Shown here piece after piece: positions 39,001-50,071 of a stretch of 64,000 nucleotides of DNA. Below the pieces are notes generated by a model. It ran no database searches, was not told the origin of the DNA, and saw only the letters and a list, made by a program, of their open reading frames with translations. The stretch comes from Schistosoma mansoni (lineage: Eukaryota; Platyhelminthes; Trematoda; Strigeidida; Schistosomatidae), in assembly GCF_000237925.1 (NCBI RefSeq), contig NC_031495.1, positions 14,953,749-15,017,748 on the forward strand, given 5' to 3'. Both the position numbers and the translations under genes were made by a program. How positions within the stretch are numbered: the first letter of the stretch is position 1; each line of letters starts with the position of its first letter.

Positions 39001-39226
39001 AATGTCCACTCGTATTTAATGTTACTATTAACTTAGCAACTTTATTATGCATTTCGAACGCGTATTACCTGGGATATCAAAGGGCTCTTTGGACTCCTTC
39101 GTGTCTCTTCAACACTCCCATCATCCGAAGACTGCTGTTAGGACAACGATTATAAAGCTTAATGGTAAAAATTGCACTAACCAATGAAGAATCATAGTCA
39201 CAGAGCATAGCACTTGATTCCGCCAT
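30088..39226 (-). CDS. RSRC2: RSRC2 homologue (seven exons, 407 aa)
   Basis: Minus-strand exons are 39226-39182, 39134-39069, 38152-37974, 32185-31906, 31635-31539, 30741-30515 and 30417-30088. Intron lengths are 47, 916, 5788, 270, 797 and 97 nt; all are GT-AG and phases agree. The N-terminal half is acidic, then rich in Arg/Ser/His (SKRRSRSREHSPSRRHWKR, residues about 78-97, and a His/Arg/Ser tract at about 105-150). A Gln/Ala-rich helix follows (QALAAAAAAKLPKYYNP, about 254-270) with LAEQQQKRKLLW. Exon 7 holds AAAAKFRKLMGI, an AELFRRLEHEYEMSR helix and THTQRGAGLGF. That C-terminal block is the SMAP-like domain of RSRC2, an SR-type nuclear protein probably linked to RNA processing. Human RSRC2 is 434 aa. 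Start ATG GCG at 39226. Intron 3 carries an antisense RTE. Confidence 0.9.
32345..32596 (-). pseudogene. Unidentified 83-codon reading frame inside RSRC2 intron 3
   Basis: The frame has a protein-like composition (PLWKTCLHFANLL, NVEDWWSLLTKL) and lies on the same strand as RSRC2, 160 bases upstream of exon 4. It ends in its own stop, has no clear 5' splice site, and does not fit the RSRC2 reading. I recognise no family. It could be an alternative terminal exon, the last exon of another minus-strand gene, or a relic. Confidence 0.25.
32600..33479. other. RSRC2 intron 3 before the RTE; nothing recognised
   Basis: No motif was identified here. Weak plus-strand ORFs at 33105-33341 and 33262-33675 are AT-rich chance frames; the latter runs into the RTE 5' UTR. 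Confidence 0.45.
33481..33516 (+). promoter_or_regulatory. Stem-loop at the 5' end of the RTE
   Basis: cccgacc (33481-33487) pairs perfectly with ggtcggg (33510-33516) around a 22-base loop. The same arms and loop occur in the second copy from 12175, with changes. A folded 5' leader is common in RTE elements, some of which carry HDV-like ribozymes there; whether this one does cannot be said from the stem alone. Confidence 0.5.
33819..35522 (+). pseudogene. RTE endonuclease and start of reverse transcriptase region, ended by TAG
   Basis: The 567-codon frame starts with a low-complexity Ser/Thr/Pro head of about 125 residues; the true start may be later, for example the ATG at 34134. The endonuclease domain then begins with LHIGAFNVRTLSQIGQQ. 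Catalytic landmarks are present: the E of SETRIQD, AGDFNAQVG, RWTQIDHI and DSDHAL near the end, which nick target DNA. A basic linker (ENQWISSKS-like, RNDREQWWATKAKEMEKAA) leads toward the RT. The frame stops at TAG (35520-35522) where the related element at 51-54 kb has a tryptophan codon in its RLGRWAEFF motif. Confidence 0.85.
35523..36749 (+). pseudogene. RTE reverse transcriptase
   Basis: In the same frame as the endonuclease after the TAG, this stretch has the RT landmarks in order: GPDGLAPEVFK, WSQSLIVPIYKKG, NHRGISLTNIVSKILA, QAGFRPGRGCIDHIF, FLDLKAAFDSVDR, the ALYSNTNSRVRAYG block, a GSPLSPFLFN motif, EYADDIVLFG (catalytic YADD at about 36357-36368) and a thumb with FTYLGSLISPNG. The intact YADD shows the polymerase core was under selection until recently. 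Near 36650 a frameshift moves the reading to the next frame, so the last 30 or so codons to 36749 are read out of frame. Confidence 0.87.
36653..37189 (+). pseudogene. C-terminal domain of the RTE polyprotein (frameshifted)
   Basis: This continues the polyprotein in a new frame: RGRVYCSAVRSVLLYGCETW, then LRVEDTRRLLVFDHRCLRNI, WLGHVLRMPEHRLPRRAM, and a final block with GWGPRDHRNKWLETLGDMAQ that ends at TAA. The LLYGCETWPL and LGHVLRM motifs are the usual C-terminal signature of RTE-type polyproteins. Its function is not known in detail. Confidence 0.85.
37375..37394 (+). repeat. (TGAC)n tail of the RTE
   Basis: Five or so TGAC units mark the 3' end of the element. The same unit occurs in short form at the ends of the solo fragments near 18560 and 25870. 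Confidence 0.8.
37396..37860 (-). mobile_element. Second copy of the short non-autonomous element
   Basis: Matches 23067-23530 along its length with many substitutions: tttgtgtg..ggct, gcaggtggc-ttttagg, gtggttatatacacgtgg-catatgagagcattt. It lacks the RTE-matching 3' end seen in the 23 kb copy. It starts directly after the (TGAC)n tail, so one element inserted beside the other. Confidence 0.65.
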
Positions 39227-40500
39227 TTACTAACCAATACATTAAAACAATATACTTACACCCATACCACTAGACATAAAGAACTAATTTATCGACTACA
39301 GTGTTTTTTCTGGTTTCAAGACAGCCTCAACCATTTGAATGATAAGAGAACAAAATAAGTTATTAAATGTAATCATTTGATATTGTATGGACACGTAGTG
39401 AGTCCACTCGTTCAGGTATCATCAAAATACAGAGAACAAGAAAATAAAATAACCAGTTTAGTTTAGGATTAATAATTATGTTTCAGCAATGGTTTTCAAT
39501 TGTTCGAATTAGGACATAAGTCATATGTACAACCCGATAGAATTATTAGCATTGACCTAGAAGTAATGTAGAAAAAATTAGGTCAGTACTTCTGCTCAAG
39601 TGGCTTCAAAATAACAAAAACTCCCAGTCACTAACATTGGTTCAACCGACGGAACTTTACAGTTAATAAATCCCTAATTTATTACAATCAGTGTTACATG
39701 AAAGGATTTCTCATGTAGAGGTAAATAAATCCCCAAAATAAATAGTTCTGTAAGTCTTCGACACTTGATGTTGACTGCATCACGTTTACTGGAATCGCCT
39801 AACTGAAGGTGGTTGGTGACGCATCCGCACCAGATCACAGGCGGGTATGCCGTGCTATATATCCCTTTCGATTGTTAGCCAGCTCAGACCGAGAGTTCCT
39901 CGACATGCCGATAAATATTTCCAAATATATCTTCGAACTTCTGATTTGACTGGGTTGGTATATTCCAAGTGTAAGGTGTTACTGGTAAACGCGTTCTCGA
40001 ATTCCGATTACCTGTGGCATCTTCACGCTCACTACATTTCTGTGTGTAATATTATGGCATTGTCAGCCATGTCGTTAGGAGTTGACGTATAAGTTCACAT
40101 TATGATTAAAACACATCAATAATATTATAGTTTATGTTGTCTTGTTGCAGGCATAATATTTTTTATTGTTTCATATTGAATGGCGAGAGGTTAGTGTGTT
40201 TAAATCAGTACCTCGAACCTCACTCGTTCCATGAGTCATATGGCGCAAACCTTATGCAACAATCCTGGATTCTTTAAAGTTTTCATATGGATATGGGTTA
40301 ATATACGTTCAACAGTTGAGTAGCTGCTGGTTTGAACACAAAATTTTCTTTTTGCTTTGTCATTAGCTGTTGAACCCCTTGATAAAACTAAGGAGTTTTG
40401 TTCTCTGAGCTCAGGGACAGACAACTCATTGTTCCCATAGTTCATAAACCGCAAACAAATGAATGGAAGACTTGAAAATATTATTATTCGCCTCGGGAAA
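39227..40500. other. Region upstream of RSRC2; nothing recognised
   Basis: Should contain the RSRC2 promoter on the minus strand. No open frame or repeat is convincing. The 81-codon frame at 39847-40092 has no recognisable motif. Confidence 0.4.
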
Positions 40501-41350
40501 TCCAAAACTTCTATGGTGTATATCAGTTCACTAATGAAATAGGACGTTTCAAAGGTACGGATAATTGGGCAACAGATGAACTATCTCGAATGGAAATGAA
40601 TATAATTCAATAGTCGACCATAACTTTTGAAGATTCAGGACAGAAGCAGGGAGAGAACAAGGAATTACAAAATCCACTATCAACAAAACACTCTGATGTA
40701 GAGCTAAATCGGCTACCATCACTCAATGCGTGTAATTTGATCTATTGTGGCCCGACTAAAACAATGTAATGACCCTTCGTCCCTAAAATAATGGGAAAAT
40801 TGATAGTTTATAATTTTTATACCTTGCCTCATAATAGAGCAAAACCTACTACTAATTTTACTAATGCTAGATATATATTGCACAGTTCACAAAAAAATCT
40901 AAATTGGTGGATTAGAGAGTGTTCATATTCCCAACAGTCAAAGGTCAACCGTCACACCCAGATGCACTTTTCGCCAACTTTCATGAATATTTAGAAAGTC
41001 CGTTGCTGTGTCCTAACGATTTTAATCATTCATTTACATGCGTAGACAGGTTCATGGGTTTACTGAGATAATAACGGAAATATCGGCCAATACTTCGATC
41101 CAGAACTGAGTGACCATTTTGGTACACCTATTACAATAACGACCGATAAAGTAGCCCGATTTGAATATTAGCTTTTCAAGATCCTATTGAAATCCTCAGG
41201 AGCTAAGAGAATACGTGACACAGCGTGTCGTCATCGAGGTAATAAGTTGGAGAAACGTTTCGATCGTCACTTCAAAGCGTCCCTTGATCATACTCTAACT
41301 TCAGTAAACAGGATTCCTTCAACTTGTTATGTTGAGAATAAGAACAGCTA
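40501..41350 (+). mobile_element. Second Ty3/gypsy pol relic (RNase H tail to integrase)
   Basis: Plus-strand fragments in order: RFKGTDNWATDELSRMEMN (about 40550-40605), the conserved end of gypsy RNase H where the LSRM motif closes the domain; a zinc-binding integrase piece with FTNARYILHSSQKNLNWWI and ECSYSQQSKVNRHTQ (40791-40994), in which a zinc-binding Cys has become Ser; a core start with FTCVDRFMGLPEIITEI (about 41030-41080); and GTPITITTDK...F (about 41130-41165) around the second catalytic Asp. Stops and frameshifts are frequent. It differs in detail from the gypsy relic at 6-9 kb. Confidence 0.72.
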
Positions 41351-41589
41351 TCAGAATTGACTCACAGTTTTCGGTAGTCTAAATAGTTTTCGGGACGAAT
41401 TCGAGACTGCCAGGTTAATCTAATATTTGTTTAGATAATAATGTACATTTACATTTATAGTGGAATCTAGAACTGTCATTTACCCAATCACCTTGTTTTG
41501 GTTACCACCCAGTTTTTTAACCAATACATGTTCACTCAGTAATCAAATCTAAATTCTAATAAATAAACAAGTTGATAAATGATGTAAGA

Positions 41590-42000
41590 TGATCACCAAG
41601 AGCAACCAAAAAACTTTATTCTATCCTTTCTGGGTAGATCACGTACAGATTCGTTAGAAAGATAATACCTGGTTACCATTCCTGGAAGAATGCTTCAATT
41701 CCCAATCAAAAAGGCACAACTCCAGTCAATGCAAGAAACAATAAAAGAGGGCCTCAAACCAATATGGCTGCCGCCAAAACTAAGTATCAACCAAAACAAC
41801 ATAAATGCAGTTCAGGGAGAAACATGGGAACTAAGTGAAAGCGTAAGGAAAATAAAAAACCTAATAAACTAAAAATGTTACCATCTCAAATGGAATAAAA
41901 AAGACAAACAAAATGTACGACTGAAGGAACTAATAGGGATAAATTACATGTGTATACATAGGGGGATTTTTATTCACAAAACCCTCAAAATGGGCCTTAC
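41590..42000 (+). repeat. A-rich dispersed repeat, copy 1
   Basis: Aligns in the same direction with 45520-45920: tatcctttctgg-tagatca, gctgccgccaa, aaaacaacata, cagttc-gggagaaacat, gtgaaagcg and gggattttt.ttcac all recur in order. Composition and short open frames suggest decayed coding sequence, but no family was recognised. Confidence 0.55.
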
Positions 42001-42098
42001 AAAGTTATTGTCAGAATGGGTTCTTTGTGGACTGTAGTGATTGCTAATGGTTGAGTTCATGAGTCAATGAAAGCTAGACCACCATGGAAAACCTGGAA

Positions 42099-42150
42099 GC
42101 ACTGGACGGCTGTTTTGTCCCAGTATGGGACTCCTCAGCTATCCAGCACG
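42099..42150 (-). ncRNA. Hammerhead-like core, minus arm of pair C
   Basis: Minus strand: core CTGAGGA intact, perfect stem II gtccc...gggac, but the second core strand is AAAA instead of GAAA. G12 is essential, so the copy should be inactive. The GTC cleavage position and cagtgc are present. Confidence 0.6.
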
Positions 42151-42384
42151 CGGGGCTCGACTGGCTTCAAGATGCATTTCCTAGAACTCTAATGAGAATC
42201 CGTGACTAGTGGAGTTCAACTGTGTCTGTTGTGAGACAGTGACTCACTGAAGACAATGGTGGATGGAGGCGCAATTTCATGGACATTAACACCGCTAGAT
42301 GTCGGCTTAGGGGGTCTAAAGGTTAAGTGTTAGCACGCAAGACCGAAGATCTTGAGTTCGAGTCCCGCATGTGGGACCGTGGAT

Positions 42385-42432
42385 GCGTACTACCGAGAAG
42401 CCCTGTATTAGGATGAAATAGCCGTCCAGTGC
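42385..42432 (+). ncRNA. Degraded hammerhead-like core, plus arm of pair C
   Basis: The core is CCGAGAA, stem II gccct...aggat, then GAAAT, AGCC, GTC and cagtgc. Several core changes suggest no activity. Confidence 0.45.
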
Positions 42433-42475
42433 TACCAGGTTTTCCACGGTGGCCTGGCTTTAATTGAGAATGTAT

Positions 42476-43090
42476 AAAATTCCCTCATATGACAAATGAA
42501 TGTGTTAATCTGAGTCTGAGCACACTAAGTCCAATATCACTTTGACATTAATTGTTCTAATTGTCTCTGTTATATATCTACAGTTGTCATGAACTGGACT
42601 GACTATAGAAGCAACTTATAAAAAGGTCACATCATTTATGCCATATTTCCAAATGTCATTCCACAAGTAATGTCTCAAATTTTAGAATAACATGCTCAAT
42701 CTATTCTTTTTCTGTATGTATTTTCTATACTAACCGAGACGATAATTTGAGTTACATATGCCTTTATGCTATATATACTTTTGTGCCGTTCATATTTGAA
42801 AATTATTTGAACGGCACCTAACGTTTTCCATCAGACCTACCATATTTAATTCTGGAAGATGTATATGCGCTAATGAACTCAGCTGTCACAAGATTCGTCT
42901 AAGCAAATATTTTAAACAGCTGAAACCTAAATGAATAACTAGGTGACTGAATTTCAGCCTCCTCATTCTGCGCTAATGTAATTACTAAACAATCACGAAG
43001 TTGTTAGTCTTGCAAGTGCTCAGAATAGAAACTCTGCAGTCAATTTTTAAACTTTACTCCAAGTGAACTAATATTTCTGCATGATGACTT
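42476..43090. other. AT-rich stretch; nothing recognised
   Basis: No open frame or repeat was seen between SINE pair C and the A-rich open region that follows. Confidence 0.4.
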
Positions 43091-43740
43091 GTATTACAGT
43101 GAGGCAACTACGATTTGTCAATGTTATACACCAGAAAAATCACTTCATTCAATCCTACGCGAACCAAAGGACTAAGTGAAAGAGAAGAAATACCGAACAT
43201 CTATAGAATAAAGTGTTCCCATTGCAAAAAGACACTACATCGGATGAAGCAAATGCACCCCTTCATGTTCGCCTGCATGAACAATAAAATACATGAAATA
43301 TCCTCGCCTATATCAACTGTGGACGCACAATATACCGAAAAAATGTTGAAAGTTTGGACAGAGGAAATACTAGGAACACCAGAGAACTTTGGAAATCTTG
43401 AGACGCAAGTAAATCAGAAGTAAACAAGCGCATCGATATCAATCCAATCTACCCGGCATTCAGGAAAATCATCGGAAAATATGAGATCAAGTATCAAATC
43501 AAAACGAGATACAATCAAAATAAAGCGGTAAATAAAAAGAGCTCTAAGGTCAACAATGATCTGTCAAAATCAGGGTCAAGGGAAACAACCCGATGTCATA
43601 AATGGAGAAATTCAATTACTTTGCTTCTACCTAAAGTTGGTCCTGATCATATCTTTCAAAATAAAAACGAAAGCCTCATGATGAAACCACACAGCTCAGA
43701 GGACGAAATTCCATCACAACCATACATCTGAGCTACAAAT
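43091..43740 (+). pseudogene. A-rich open remnant with Cys/His cluster, unidentified
   Basis: A 102-codon frame at 43115-43423 contains CSHCKKTLHRMKQMHPFMFAC, a Cys/His spacing that recalls a small zinc-binding motif, and an acidic C-terminal half. Similar A-rich, Lys/Asn-coding sequence with stops runs on to about 43740. It lies just before a dispersed repeat terminal motif, so it may be the body of the same element. I do not recognise the family. Confidence 0.3.
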
Positions 43741-43844
43741 CTCCGCTATTATTATCTAAACAACAATAACTAATTTGTAGGTATCATTACCAAGTTTTGA
43801 TTTAATAATTTCGATTAAATTGAGCATTTGGTAGATTGTTATAA

Positions 43845-43974
43845 ATAAATACTATATTTGTAATATATCAATGAGTAGAAAAATTAGATTTACGTTTTGT
43901 GACTCAGTGTAAGCCACTTCTTCAGAGAATAAATGACCAAATTAAAATTAATCCAATTTTAAATGGTGCAACGG
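43845..43974 (+). repeat. Dispersed repeat terminal motif, copy 2
   Basis: Same motif as 22555-22680 (atgagtagaaaaattagatt, tgtaagccacttcttcagag), with a small deletion in the cgttt block. It ends exactly where the long inverted repeat begins (43975). A third, shorter copy on the minus strand is at 45912-45990. Confidence 0.6.
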
Positions 43975-44727
43975 GATTTTGATTATAACGCTTACTACAC
44001 TATACCATCTGTAATGAGATAAACTCCCATTAGTGTACACAATCAGTTTCACCATTTTTACTGGGAAAATGAGAAATACAATGCCTACATGAAATAAAGC
44101 AGCAAATAATCGTAAGTTATAGATATAGTGTTTTCATTCTTCTAAATGTTACCACAACTTCCATTTTTGACTTAAGTCTTTTGACTCCTCCGTTCTAGTA
44201 GCATTGCTGGTGTCAAGCTCATTGCTTGATGCCCTTCTGAAACGCAACGGCGGTGAAGATTAGAGGGAATATTTAATCGAAACAATCATCTAGCTGCTTT
44301 TATGATAGTACTGAATAAATGTTGACCAACTTTGTTGGTTAGTTGGTTGTATTGTACCTGTTGTGGGGTTGTATAGTTTTATGTCAGATGAACGTATCCT
44401 GTTTAATTACGTGTTTGTTCTTGATTGGCTCTCAGTAATAATTGATTATATTGTCTTCCAGAACATATGTGCATTCGCCTATGTCACAATGTCTCACTAG
44501 TAACATAAAATGAGATTGACAACATGAACAGTGTGTAAAGCAAATAATGTGGCAGAAATGGAAACGAGAAAGACTCGAGACCTCAAATATGAGTAGAAAA
44601 TAAGGAACGAAAGTACTCGTATGAAGGTATATTGGAGTTCAAAGCCCACAGGACGGTGAGTGTTAACAAGGTTAGAGAACTAAGACTAACGACCTGCGTT
44701 TATTCTCACTGAAGTTAAGTTTTCCGG
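43975..44727 (+). repeat. Left arm of a 750-bp near-identical inverted repeat
   Basis: The 753 bases are the reverse complement of 50072-50823 with very few differences (one small change near 44049). The arm ends at the first N, so its true inner limit is hidden. Long, near-identical arms fit the terminal inverted repeats of a DNA transposon, a recent inverted duplication, or an assembly artefact at the gap. No transposase frame is seen between the arms. Confidence 0.85.
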
Positions 44728-44927
44728 NNNNNNNNNNNNNNNNNNNNNNNNNNNNNNNNNNNNNNNNNNNNNNNNNNNNNNNNNNNNNNNNNNNNNNNNN
44801 NNNNNNNNNNNNNNNNNNNNNNNNNNNNNNNNNNNNNNNNNNNNNNNNNNNNNNNNNNNNNNNNNNNNNNNNNNNNNNNNNNNNNNNNNNNNNNNNNNNN
44901 NNNNNNNNNNNNNNNNNNNNNNNNNNN
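44728..44927. other. Assembly gap of 200 N
   Basis: Exactly 200 unknown bases, which looks like a fixed-size placeholder. It begins at the edge of the inverted-repeat arm. Confidence 0.98.
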
Positions 44928-45519
44928 ACTTACTTACTGACTTCCTGGCGTTTGTGAATTCCACATAGCATGACATTGTAACTGCTCATAAATAAATACA
45001 CTCTCATACACACATGCCTGGTTCTATTATGCCTGTGGATATGATAACTGAACTATCAATTGACTATCATCTATATATATAGACTATTGTGACATTCCCA
45101 TTACATTCTACGTTTGGCAAACTTACTGGAGCCATATCTGTCTCATTGGAATTACTAATTGACTATAATTGTGGATTTGTGGGACCAAGCGCAACGGAAC
45201 ACACAATAGCCAGCCAATTTAAGTAACGACCCTAGATCTTTATTTGTGTTGATAACTTACACGTTGTTTATTGTTACAGTACGTTTGGACGCAATAACTT
45301 TATTACTGACTTCCTCCTTTTTGTGAATTAAACATGACAGGACATTGTTATAAAATCCAAACTAGGTTTGGGTGACGAATAACTGTCCGTGGATGTAAAG
45401 ACACTCGTGCACCTCAATTGAAGTCAGAACAAGGTGATTGGCTAACAACGGTTCTAAACAAATATTACCACTCAGTTATTCAACCAATAATCGTTCCCAC
45501 AATAATCGATTGAACGCAC

Positions 45520-45911
45520 TAAAAAAAGTGTTATAATATCCTTTCTGGATAGATCAAGTATTTGTTTGTCGCTTTATAACACAAAGTGTTTCCAATTCTG
45601 GGAAAGTGTTCCAATTCACAACCAAAATGTACGATCCCAATCAAATCAAGCAACACAATCAAAGAGGGAACAACCAATATTGCTGCCGCCAAGATGAAAT
45701 ATCAATTAAAACAACATAGGTACAGTTCGGGAAGAAACATAGAAACCCAGTGAAAGCGACAGACAAAAGGAGAAAACTATTATGAAATGAAACATTACAA
45801 TCTCAAATGGCACCAAAAGAATTAACAGTAATGTATAAATAAAGAAACCATTAAGAACAAGTTGCAAATGTGTGCATGGAGGGATTTTCACATACGAAAC
45901 GTTCAAAATGG
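45520..45911 (+). repeat. A-rich dispersed repeat, copy 2
   Basis: Direct-orientation relative of 41590-42000, about equally decayed. It is followed at 45912-45990 by a minus-strand copy of the terminal motif (ggttatttattttctactca), which suggests that motif and A-rich body form one element. Confidence 0.55.
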
Positions 45912-46929
45912 ATCTTACATTGGATTAATTTTAATTTGGTTATTTATTTTCTACTCATCGGGACATCACAAATGTATTATTTATTAATAGCTACTTTACA
46001 CTATCTAGTGTCCAGTTAGTACTGTAATTACGTACTATTAATAGTTTTTCAATGGTGTACACAAGCCACAGAATCCATCTAGGTTTATACACCAATCACG
46101 TGTTCCGACTAAGAGTATTTATATACATTTTCTCGTGCCTGAGTACCTTGAAATCAGAGAATATGGTATATGAGTATGAGTTTCGCAAACAAAAGCTTTG
46201 CCTAAGTACTCACGCGGAACATCGTTCTTCTGGGTGTTGAACCACGTACATGACCAACAGATTATATACACCCGTAGAGAGTCTAACTGCTGTGTTTCAT
46301 TACTCCGATTGATTATTAACGGTAGATATAACTGACCAAACATAAACACCTATGAGGTGAACTACAAACAGATTTCTATGTGACTTTAGTAAGTACATAC
46401 TTCACACTATAATATTCATAATAACATTAAGCTAACCGAATGGTTAGCCTATAAGACTAATAGTTTTATTGGCCCCGAGAAGCCTATTCGGTCCAAGGAC
46501 ACTAATTTCAGCATTTTCAGAGCAGGAACACATGAAAAGCTGCAAGCCAAGCTGATAAAAGTTTCAACTGTTTTACACATAACAGTACAGTGTGAAATGT
46601 AGAACCAGTACATTCCTATGCCCAGAGTTCACTGCCATCATGCCAACCTCATGGGTTTTATACAGACAATTAAATTTTAAAAAGTCACTGTATTGCTTGT
46701 GTCGAAACACTGACCTACATTGGTTGACAAGTGCAACTATTCTGGCAAATACTAAGATGTATGATGATAATTTATTTTATTTCATGATTTCGATGAATTA
46801 TTTCCAACATTTTTGGTCAACGGAGACCATTTATATCCGCGCGTACAAACTAGGTTGTGAAAGGCAATCGTTTTAGAATCAAGGTCACATATTTAAAAGA
46901 CTTGTGTGATGAATCCAACTCCTCACTAA

Positions 46930-47760
46930 TGCCTGTTACCCCTTATAGAGGAGCATAGGCCTCTCACCAGCGGTATCCATCCAACTTTGTCTTGGACAAC
47001 CCTTTCCAGTTGCTATTTATGCTTTCCATATCTGCTTCCACTTCCCGACTCAATGTGCTCTTTGACCTTCCTCTTCTCCCTTTCCCTTCAGGGTTCTAAG
47101 TTGACGTTTGCCTCGTGTTGCAGTTTGATGATTTCCGTAATGTATGTCCTATCCATCTCCAACGTCTTTTCTTGATTTCCTCTTCATCTGGAAGCTGGTT
47201 AGTTCTCTCCCACAGTAGGCTGTTGCTGATGACATCCGGTCAACGGACAGTGAGTATCTTGAGTAGACAATTGTTTATAAATACTTGTATTTTTGATGAC
47301 GGTTGTAGTAGTTCTGTAAGATTCAGCTCAATACAGCGGGACTATCTTGAAGTTAAAGCTGAAGATTCTCACTTTCATGTTGGCTTGCGGACATTTGTTT
47401 CAAGTTCCATATGTTGTTCGACTGTGGGAATGCTGTCTGTGGTTACTTTACCAATCCCTGACTTCGCATCTGTATCGGATCCTCTGAGTTCATCGATTAT
47501 GCTGTCCAGGTACTCAAATTTTTCGATCTCTTCCCGAGTTTCTCCATCAAGTGTGACTGTGTTGGTGTTCTCCGTGTTGTATTTGAGGATCTTGGTTTTC
47601 CTCTTGTATATGTTGAGGCCTATTGATGCAGAGGGTGCTGCTACACTGGTTATCTTCATCTGCAATTGTTGGTGGGTATGGGATAGAAGAGCTAGGTCAT
47701 CTGTGAAGTCCAGACCATCTAGTTGCATTCAAACTGTCCGTGTATTTTATCCAACTACTA
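46930..47760 (-). mobile_element. Third RTE-like family: 3' part of RT on the minus strand
   Basis: The minus-strand frame 47728-47375 has LDGLDFTDDLALLSHTHQQ (the YADD motif changed to FTDD), then a KTKILKYNTENTNTVTLDGE block and YLDSIIDELRGSDTDAK, typical of the RT palm-thumb junction in RTE-type elements. The C-terminal domain follows down to about 46930 in broken frames. A fragment of the same family is at 13508-13730. The plus-strand frame 47115-47765 is only the shadow of this. Confidence 0.72.
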
Positions 47761-47769
47761 GCTGATTCG

Positions 47770-50071
47770 TATCGGTTTTAACTTTTGAGTAACGTTCTAT
47801 TTCAATAGATATTCGTTTCAAGGTTATCTACGCCATGTCTATTTCCTTCCAGATCACCTCTGTTGGATTATGGTCTTCGTCAGTCTAAACACAATTATCC
47901 AGTGCGGTAGGGTCGTAGGCCTGTTCTACAACTGTAGATTTTCAACGATGTGACTATATAATCTGTAAGAACTTACGTGGAGGTTACATCGCTATCTACT
48001 CTGACTCATAATATCCACGCACACGGTGGTTGCTGATAATGATTTCTGAATAATACATTTAAGCCGGAAAGAAAATGATATGTTTGATAGGAATAGCGAG
48101 AGGCTACGTAATGTGACCATACCTGCATGACCGTGCCGTGGAGCAACAAATAAGTCCTCCGTGCTCACCGTTTCTAGCCTTCTTTTAGTGTTTGGTGCTA
48201 GATTTGGGTCTCTTCAATTATCTGAAGTTTAACCAGAAAGGTTTATGTGTTGAAGAACTAGTATTACAATACCAGTGCGTTCTGTGAGACCAAGCATTTG
48301 TAAGGAAATAAACTTTATTCATATTCAGCTATATACTTCCTTCTAGAATCTAGTTATTTTATGAAATCAGTAAAGCAATCGTTTAAGCTTGGCTAATTTT
48401 ATCCATTGACTACGTTTTTAAGATAGACATTTCTTTATTTTTGACTCGGAAACGGCTGAAGAGGCAAAGAAATATACACCTGGTTACCGTGAAAGACATG
48501 GAAAATTTGTAAATTTATGGTCTAGTTCGGCGTCAGTACATTTGTATTTGTTACCATAATAATAGACGTGGGAGTCACATCAGCGTCTACACTTACACGT
48601 CCTGCGGTGACAATCAATAATATGGTGTTCAATACTTCTGCAGAACATGATTCGGTTGGAGATAAAATAATATATTTATGGTAGAAAGGTATGAGTTGTG
48701 CAGAATAACCACTTCTGCGAGGCTAAGCCACACCATACCGACCAGTTGTTCTCACACGCTGAATGCAAATCTCCCCACCAATTATACACTCATCTTCAAA
48801 GATCGTGTGGTTAAGAACCAAAACCACTCTAAATCCATTGGAAATGGCCTGATGAAACTGATCTTCATTGCTGTCCGCTTTTTATTAACTGTTAGTTATT
48901 TCCATTTCTAGGGTCACGGTGCTAATTAGTTTGGCCAGCTACACCATAGATAGTGTCGGTTGCTATCTCATGATAATTTTTTGACTGTCTTCACCTCGAA
49001 AACTGTAACACTGTGGTCACTTCCACATGAGGAGACTTTTATATGAACATTTTCAAAGGTGTTCAGTGCAGTCTATCTGTTAGTTTTTGTATGCCATGAC
49101 CTGTGTGATCGAGTATTTCTCTGTTCTTCATAGCAGCAGATTGCTATTTGTCAGAAAACTCCGCTGTTGGGTCATATTTGTGAAATTGGAGATTTATGGG
49201 CTGAGTGCTCTGGTCCCTAGTACTCGGACTCCAGGTATATTTATATTGGTATCACCTGGAGTGCAATCATTCATAGGCTGAGGTGTATTTCACCGAGCAC
49301 ATAAATAGCACCATCAGTCACACAGTAGCACCAGTAATTCCATAAGTAAGTTATAAGAGAGGATTGTAGTTTTTGCTGTTTTAACATCTTTACATCTTAT
49401 GCGTCCCCACTTTCGTTTATTAGGTAATATGATCTCGAAACTGTGTCGCCAACGATATCATGCCAAGAATATGACATTATTACCAGTTTTGTCTCAGGAT
49501 CATCAAGCTGATCGTGGGGCTGGTTTTATTTTTTCTTTAGCCCCTGCGTCGCTACTCGGGCATTTAATTGTTTCATCACAGAGTTGCCGTGTTGTGAGTT
49601 CTAGATGTGGAGACATGAATAGGAGGTAGCAAGGCTTTTTGCGACGTTTTGGAGAATCCATGCCGACGACACTTTGAGAAGGGTTAAAAGATTAACTCCT
49701 GTACCTTTTCTTCGATGAAATCATCCCCTGTGCAATCAAGACTGCTGTGTATGTAGAGATCTGTATCCGTGGTGGTCAAACAGAAAAGTGAAATCTGTCC
49801 ATGTAACCAATGAATCTTGATCTAGGTCATGATGATACATTCAGGTTACTTAACCAGGGTCCGTGCAATAACTACGATCAGCAGTTGGAAACGTTAAATG
49901 ACAGGATTGAGGATTGATCATCATGGTCCAGATACGTTCACTGACGCGGATAATGTACTGATGAAAAACACTCAATCAGTTTGCAGTTGGGATGTTCTTC
50001 CCGTTTGGATCCGAATATGAACCAGTTAATTTGACAACGCAAGTGGGTCAGTAAACATGAGCGAATAAGTG
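47770..50071. other. Region inside the inverted repeat; nothing recognised
   Basis: No transposase, integrase or host exon was recognised. Two blocks at about 47970-48140 and 48560-48740 share loose similarity in order (a g-aggttacatcg/gagtcacatcag start and an actctgac/acacttac region), hinting at an old tandem duplication. Confidence 0.35.

Larger units (their letters stand above)
42015..42475. repeat. Head-to-head pair of tRNA-derived SINEs with hammerhead cores (pair C)
   Basis: The left arm (about 42015-42160) is the SINE body on the minus strand, with a hammerhead-like core at 42099-42150. A spacer (about 42160-42290, containing gactcactgaagacaatggtgg) matches the complement of the pair A spacer at 14015-14060. 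The right arm (about 42290-42475) is a plus-strand SINE with an A-box-like gtctaaaggttaagtg, a B box gagttcgagtccc (42353-42365) and a degraded core at 42385-42432. Confidence 0.75.

Noticed and set aside
44686-44976. Minus-strand ORF across the gap
   Set aside because: It consists mostly of N and has no evidential value.
47115-47765. 216-codon plus-strand ORF
   Set aside because: It is the antisense shadow of an RTE reverse transcriptase relic on the minus strand.
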